NCBI GenBank assembly: GCA_031261945.1
Contig: JAISIQ010000094.1
Location: 1 to 11,108 of the forward strand
Direction of reading: 5' to 3'
Length of the DNA stretch: 11,108 nucleotides
DNA from: Methanobrevibacter sp.
Lineage (GTDB): Archaea > Methanobacteriota > Methanobacteria > Methanobacteriales > Methanobacteriaceae
Below are positions 8,326 through 11,108 of this stretch, one piece after another; the stretch's first letter is position 1; each line of letters starts with the position of its first letter. The position numbers were made by a program, and so were the translations under genes. The notes beneath the pieces were generated by a model, which saw only the letters and a list, made by a program, of their open reading frames with translations, made no database searches and was not told the origin of the DNA.

Positions 8326-8460
8326 TTAATAAAAATAATAAAAATACTACTAATATAACTAATAATACTAATAATAACACCAATAACAATAATATTACTA
8401 ATTTTAATAATACTAATAATATTACTAATAATTACTAATATCCTAATAATAATAAGAATA
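8326..8460. repeat. Low-complexity ACTAATAAT tract
   Basis: This is a degenerate run of TAATAA and ACTAATAAT words, almost lacking G on the plus strand. It shares the 16-mer ACTAATAATACTAATA with the tract near the window start. It lies between the 3' end of the RNase J-like gene and the promoter of the surface-protein gene. A minus-strand frame covering it encodes an Ile-rich peptide that is an artefact of the composition, so I do not call a gene. Confidence 0.65.
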
Positions 8461-8463
8461 ATG

Positions 8464-8487
8464 AAAAAATAGTAAAAAAATAAAAAA
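8464..8487 (-). terminator. T-rich terminator of the RNase J-like gene
   Basis: About 70 bases after the stop codon the minus strand shows T-runs of six, seven and six residues, interrupted by ACTA and A. It resembles the terminator region of the surface-protein gene, including a shared AAAATAGTAA word. Confidence 0.5.
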
Positions 8488-8556
8488 GCTATTAACACTA
8501 AAAATAAAAAGAATTCCTTGTAAAATGTGTAATCCTTAATAATAAAATTCAATAAA

Positions 8557-10134
8557 TCATAATTTAAGTTCAGGATAAACAACTTCAATACCATAATCCC
8601 TTAAAACATCAAAAGACTCAATATTAGTAGTATGAATAGGATACAAGTTCTCAGGATTAATTTCTTTAATCATATTAATAATCTCATCTCCACTAGCATG
8701 GCCTGAAACATGCATTGAGTGCATTGGTAATAAATTAAAATGTTTTAACCAATTTTGAACTCTTCTAAAATCTATCTCCATCTCTTCATTAAATGGTTCT
8801 GTCATTGAATGAATATACAATCCATTTTTAGGCTTAATATCAATTAGCTCTTTAAGTTCAAAGAAATCACATCTAAAAATATAGCTATTTGGATTTTCTT
8901 GTAAATCCCTATAATTAAGAACATTGCCTTCTTCTAAAAATTCTCTTTCCCAAGTTTCATAATCTTTTTTAACTTCTTCATCCTCGTGATTCAATATTTT
9001 CCAATCATCATCATAGCAGACATAATGCTCTCCTGAAATCAAGCCTTGCTTTTTTCTTGGGAAGTAAATAGCTATTTTCTCATCATTTAAACTAGGATAT
9101 TTTCCTTGTTCAATGTCTCCATCTTCTTCTAACAGCTTTAACATATAAGCTTGTTTAGTATTAATAGCTAAAATCCTATCAGTGCTTTTTGCAACATTGT
9201 AAAAAGTAATTAATCGATCTAAATCTCTAATTGGGTAGTTAACAATAGCTAAACCATTATGATTATTAATTAATTCAGTAGCTTTAGTTTCAATATCTTC
9301 TTCAAGGCCTTTACTACTTTCATTTATTCTTGTTCCTTCACAAAGCATTGTAGTTGGATTAAATTTATAAGCTTTTTTTACAAATTTATCACTAAATTCT
9401 TTATTTCTTCCATGAAAACGAATATCTCCAGTATAAACAATAGCTTCATTATCACTTTCTAAAAAATAGCTAGATGATCCAGGAAGAGAATGATCAACAG
9501 GAATCGAAGTAACTTTAAAACCATTAATTTCAAATGGAGAATATGGATCTACAGTAATTATTTCTCTTTTAACTTTAGCATCATTTCCTGTAAGGCGTTT
9601 ATACCCTTCTCCCCTTTTTTTAGGAACATAATGGAAACTCTTTTTGAGATTCATTATTTCTGCAAATGATGCTTTACCTGTTTCTTCTAATACTTTTAAT
9701 ATTATTTCAGATTCTTTTCTCATGAAAATTGGTATATCTTCTCTTAAGTGATGAATATATGCAGAATGATCCATGTGAGCATGTGATAAAAGAACTCCAT
9801 CAATAGCTGGTTCTTCATTAGAATTAATTCCACAGTGTTTTAAATAATCTTCTCTATATATTCCTTTAATTTTAGGAAGGAGCCCTAATTCAACAAAATC
9901 CATTATTCCATTAAGTTTCCGAGGTTGAAGAAATTCTGAAAAATAGCTACCTGCTGCAGAAAAACTCATACCAAAGTCTAAAAATAAAGAAGAAAGATTA
10001 TTTTGCGATGAATTAGATGAATTAGAAGATTTAGAAGATTTAGAAGAATCATTAGTATCTACTAATATCTTATTTCCACCAATCTCATTTACTCCACCAT
10101 AAAAATGAATGTTTTTGTTAGCTTTTCTAGTCAT
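8557..10134 (-). CDS. RNase J-like beta-CASP metallo-beta-lactamase ribonuclease
   Basis: This 525-residue protein is a zinc-dependent nuclease of the metallo-beta-lactamase/beta-CASP superfamily, expected to act on RNA in the cytoplasm. The N-terminal FYGGVNEIGGNK block resembles the start of RNase J. Metal ligands are in HAHMDH (118-123), H215 in VDHSLPG and D237 in YTGDIRFHG. Beta-CASP motifs follow: acidic residue E266 in CEGTR, HVSGHASGDEI (475-485) and H501 in YPIHTTN. RNase J family members are 5'-3' exonucleases and/or endonucleases in mRNA and rRNA maturation; the exact activity here is inferred. It lacks an obvious KH domain, so it is unlike aCPSF1. A Ser/Lys/Asn simple repeat occupies about residues 29-49, inserted between the first two beta strands. 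The ATG at 10134 has only a weak purine-rich upstream stretch, so initiation may be on a short leader. A TATA candidate lies at 10191-10198. Confidence 0.88.
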   Translation of the reverse strand: MTRKANKNIHFYGGVNEIGGNKILVDTNDSSKSSKSSNSSNSSQNNLSSLFLDFGMSFSAAGSYFSEFLQPRKLNGIMDFVELGLLPKIKGIYREDYLKHCGINSNEEPAIDGVLLSHAHMDHSAYIHHLREDIPIFMRKESEIILKVLEETGKASFAEIMNLKKSFHYVPKKRGEGYKRLTGNDAKVKREIITVDPYSPFEINGFKVTSIPVDHSLPGSSSYFLESDNEAIVYTGDIRFHGRNKEFSDKFVKKAYKFNPTTMLCEGTRINESSKGLEEDIETKATELINNHNGLAIVNYPIRDLDRLITFYNVAKSTDRILAINTKQAYMLKLLEEDGDIEQGKYPSLNDEKIAIYFPRKKQGLISGEHYVCYDDDWKILNHEDEEVKKDYETWEREFLEEGNVLNYRDLQENPNSYIFRCDFFELKELIDIKPKNGLYIHSMTEPFNEEMEIDFRRVQNWLKHFNLLPMHSMHVSGHASGDEIINMIKEINPENLYPIHTTNIESFDVLRDYGIEVVYPELKL

Positions 10135-10180
10135 TTTAACTACTTTTTCTATTTTTTATTAACATAATATTGGGATAAAT

Positions 10181-10203
10181 ATGCATAAAATATATAAATG
10201 CAT
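10181..10203 (-). promoter_or_regulatory. TATA box flanked by two ATGCAT palindromes
   Basis: The minus strand carries TTTATATA (10198-10191), 57 bases upstream of the RNase J-like start; transcription would begin near 10170. The box is bracketed by two copies of the palindromic hexamer ATGCAT (10181-10186 and 10198-10203), giving a near-symmetrical element. Because it is nearly symmetrical it could also drive a plus-strand transcript starting near 10222, right at the edge of the self-pairing element. Confidence 0.45.
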
Positions 10204-10258
10204 AATATAAATTTATAATCATAATGTAGGTTGGTGAGTTGTGTAACTATCCTTAACT

Positions 10259-10345
10259 TTACTTAATTAGGAAGTATATAGCTATTACGTTTCGGAGTAT
10301 TAGAACTATCACTAATACAAGCGACAGCATACTTTCAAATGGCAA
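10259..10345 (-). CDS. 28-residue hydrophobic peptide, type I toxin-like
   Basis: This short ORF starts with TTG at 10345, preceded by GGAGGTGAT with 8 bases between GGAGG and the start, the best ribosome binding site in the window together with that of the DUF2283 gene. The peptide begins MPFESMLSLVL and continues as an almost uninterrupted hydrophobic segment (residues 7-17 and 20-27), broken by Arg18-Asn19 and ending in Lys28. The N-terminal pattern of two or three residues followed by aromatic-Glu-Ser/Ala-Met/Leu-x-Leu is that of Gram-positive holin-like/type I toxin peptides. I infer a small membrane peptide, perhaps toxic and controlled by RNA structure or antisense RNA. A leader peptide for the RNase J-like gene 125 bases downstream is an alternative. 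There is no direct evidence that it is translated. Confidence 0.5.
   Translation of the reverse strand: MPFESMLSLVLVIVLILRNVIAIYFLIK
10297..10318 (-). other. Hairpin inside the small ORF
   Basis: GTATTAG and CTAATAC form a 7-bp stem around an 8-base loop, within the codons for the hydrophobic core. In a transcript this could slow ribosomes or form part of the overall fold. Confidence 0.4.
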
Positions 10346-10349
10346 TACT

Positions 10350-10358
10350 ATCACCTCC
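10350..10358 (-). promoter_or_regulatory. Perfect Shine-Dalgarno of the small ORF
   Basis: GGAGGTGAT on the minus strand is complementary to nine bases of the archaeal 16S rRNA 3' end. It decides the TTG start at 10345. Such an intact site in a region otherwise devoid of long ORFs is the main argument that the 28-codon frame is real. Confidence 0.6.
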
Positions 10359-10393
10359 TACTTATTTAGTAAAAGTAAAAGGCTAATGTACAC

Positions 10394-10418
10394 TTGGTGT
10401 AAAAATTAGTGTATGCCT
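10394..10418. repeat. Direct repeat, copy 1 (inside the element)
   Basis: The plus strand begins TTGGTGTAAAA and ends GTGTATGCCT. Copy 2 at 10562-10583 has the same two blocks with three fewer bases between them. Copy 1 lies in the leader of the predicted toxin-like mRNA and overlaps a hairpin made by CTAAT/ATTAG and ACAC/GTGT arms (about 10383-10409). Confidence 0.65.
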
Positions 10419-10436
10419 CGTACTTTCCTTGAAATT

Positions 10437-10455
10437 AACAATACAATGTATTGTT
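10437..10455. other. Strong 8-bp hairpin in the leader of the small ORF
   Basis: AACAATACAATGTATTGTT is an odd-length near-perfect palindrome that gives an 8-bp stem with a 3-base loop on either strand. Part of it (ACAATGTAT) recurs at 10550-10558 next to direct-repeat copy 2. Confidence 0.5.
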
Positions 10456-10522
10456 TTATTCAACAAACAGTATTTACTAGCTATTAACTCACCAAGCCTA
10501 CAACTAATATTATAATCTTTTT

Positions 10523-10530
10523 AATATAAA
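10523..10530 (-). promoter_or_regulatory. TATA-box candidate for the structured transcript
   Basis: The minus strand reads TTTATATT. The usual 22-27 base spacing puts the start of transcription at about 10502, the outer base of the 16-bp terminal pairing. A second TATA-like word lies just upstream (10533-10541). Confidence 0.45.
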
Positions 10531-10561
10531 TATTTATATAGTATAAAAAACAATGTATTTA

Positions 10562-10583
10562 TTGGTGTAAAAGGTGTATGCCT
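10562..10583. repeat. Direct repeat, copy 2 (outside the element)
   Basis: It matches copy 1 at 10394-10418 in both the TTGGTGTAAAA block and the GTGTATGCCT block. It lies just upstream of the predicted promoter of the structured transcript and touches the hairpin at 10583-10614. Confidence 0.65.
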
Positions 10584-10614
10584 AATAGCTAGCTTTATAT
10601 TAGCTAGCTAATTA
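10583..10614. terminator. 12-bp hairpin built of TAGCTAGCT arms
   Basis: TAATAGCTAGCT (10583-10594) pairs with AGCTAGCTAATTA (10602-10614) with one bulged A, around a 7-base loop. On the plus strand it is followed by T-rich sequence (10615-10640), so it would resemble an intrinsic terminator for a plus-strand transcript. On the minus strand it lies about 95 bases beyond the DUF2283 stop codon and may end that gene instead. Its role is undecided. Confidence 0.4.
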
Positions 10615-10706
10615 CTTCTTATTTTTATTAATTATTTAACTAATATCTGCTAATAACAGTTTATTACTCCTATTTCTTTAATCGAGATTGTTTTAAAATT
10701 AATATA

Positions 10707-11081
10707 TTAAGTAATAGCTAATTCTACTTCAGATTCAGGAATATTGAATTCATTGATAGTTTTAGGATTTAGAGGTCTATTTTGTTCTTTATTATGAACT
10801 TTAACTTTGAATTTAGCTTCAAGAGATATAGTTTTTTCAGTAATTTTAATTGTAAAAACACCTTGAAGATCCCTAATTAGATTAAATTTACTTGTATTTA
10901 ATATTTTAGAAGCATCTAAAATTTCTAAAGCAGCAGGATTATTTTTTTCATCAAAATCCATAATTATGCCAGTATCTATCTCAATAGATTGATTATGTTC
11001 ATATTCAGATTTCTTTTCAATAAATAAAGCGTCTGCTTGAGAATCATACTCATAATCCATTTCAAGTAAATCATTGCTCAT
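10707..11081 (-). CDS. DUF2283-type small protein
   Basis: This 124-residue protein has a DUF2283-like core in residues 8-62: the YDSQADALFIE block, the ELD-like acidic strand SIEIDTGIIMDFDEKNNP and the AALEILDASKIL block, which correspond to the family's pattern of YD..ADALYI, D.GVIVDYDE and GIEIL.AS. The C-terminal half (about 63-124) is a beta-rich/charged extension I do not recognise. The family has no established biochemical activity; members are often found next to small toxin-like proteins (for example DUF4258), which suggests a partner or antitoxin-like role, but that is inference and any upstream partner would lie outside the window. There is no signal peptide or membrane segment, so it should be cytoplasmic. 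The ATG at 11081 has a clear GGAGGA ribosome binding site seven bases upstream. Confidence 0.8.
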   Translation of the reverse strand: MSNDLLEMDYEYDSQADALFIEKKSEYEHNQSIEIDTGIIMDFDEKNNPAALEILDASKILNTSKFNLIRDLQGVFTIKITEKTISLEAKFKVKVHNKEQNRPLNPKTINEFNIPESEVELAIT

Positions 11082-11087
11082 ATCTTT

Positions 11088-11095
11088 TCCTCCTT
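11088..11095 (-). promoter_or_regulatory. Ribosome binding site of the DUF2283 gene
   Basis: AAGGAGGA on the minus strand, seven bases before the ATG at 11081, fixes that start codon. The sequence upstream runs off the window edge, so the promoter is not visible. Confidence 0.75.
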
Positions 11096-11108
11096 CTTTT
11101 AGGATGAA

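Larger units (their letters stand above)
10225..10502 (-). ncRNA. Self-pairing element or structured transcript with 16-bp end-to-end pairing
   Basis: The ends are complementary: minus-strand 5' end TGTAGGCTTGGTGAGTT (10502-10486) pairs with 3' end AACTCACCAACCTACA (10240-10225) over 16 bp with a single bulged C. Local hairpins lie inside, at 10437-10455, about 10385-10409 and 10297-10318. A TATA candidate at 10523-10530 predicts transcription starting almost exactly at the outer edge. The element encloses the 28-codon ORF at 10259-10345. End-to-end pairing of this kind is known in type I toxin mRNAs such as hok, but terminal inverted repeats are also the hallmark of MITE-like elements; I see no clear target-site duplication. 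I see no RNase P or SRP RNA core motifs. Confidence 0.5.

Noticed and set aside
8141..8329. Plus-strand open frame of 62 residues rich in Lys, Thr and Gln
   Set aside because: It results from the A+C-rich plus strand opposite the surface-protein leader; it has no ribosome binding site and it covers the likely promoter of that gene.
8310..8594. Minus-strand open frame of 94 residues, Ile-rich and apparently membrane-spanning
   Set aside because: It starts inside the 3' end of the nuclease gene and is mostly a translation of the ACTAATAAT tract, so the hydrophobicity is a composition artefact.
10225..10502. RNase P RNA or SRP RNA for the self-pairing element
   Set aside because: Length and end pairing fit loosely, but neither strand shows the RNase P core (GAGGAAAGUC with its partner) or the SRP helix 8 motif; the minus strand only has a partial AAGGAAAGUAC resemblance.
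1..11108. CRISPR array, tRNA or rRNA genes
   Set aside because: I found no regularly spaced repeats of 24-40 bases with unique spacers, no tRNA-like T-loop (GGTTCGAAT) context and no rRNA segments.

Overview
The window looks like a chromosomal segment of a pseudomurein-walled methanogenic archaeon, most likely Methanobrevibacter or a close Methanobacteriales relative. The reasons are very low GC content, TATA-box-like promoters (TTTATATA type) ahead of genes, GGAGG/GGTGAT ribosome binding sites, bacterial-type gyrase genes, and a large surface protein ending in a transglutaminase-fold domain resembling peptidase C71 (pseudomurein endoisopeptidase). The genus is inference; no rRNA or tRNA gene is present to confirm it. 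All credible genes lie on the minus strand, so transcription reads from high to low coordinates.

Layout in order of transcription: a DUF2283-type small protein (10707-11081); a 572-base stretch without a conventional gene (10135-10706), which holds an end-to-end self-pairing element and a 28-codon hydrophobic peptide ORF with a perfect Shine-Dalgarno; an RNase J-like beta-CASP metallo-beta-lactamase nuclease (8557-10134); a low-complexity TAA/ACT-rich tract; an exported surface protein with beta-helix, Ig-like, lysine-rich and C71-like regions (5806-8094); a 611-base AT-rich spacer; gyrB (3275-5194); gyrA (704-3124); a small zinc-ribbon membrane protein (245-589); and a second low-complexity tract at the window edge.

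gyrB and gyrA encode the two subunits of one enzyme, DNA gyrase, and probably form a short operon, with a likely internal promoter for gyrA. The nuclease, the surface protein and the DUF2283 protein appear to be independent units with their own promoters.

The most interesting part is 10225-10583. A minus-strand transcript predicted to start near 10502 would have 5' and 3' ends that pair over 16 bp. It would contain several local hairpins and encode a short membrane peptide resembling Gram-positive holin-like or type I toxin peptides. Pieces of the same sequence recur just upstream. This may be an archaeal type I toxin-antitoxin-like locus, a small mobile element, or both. Other points of note are GyrB residues matching known drug-resistance substitutions, an over-represented palindrome (AATAGCTATT), and a strong G+T bias of the surface-protein locus.
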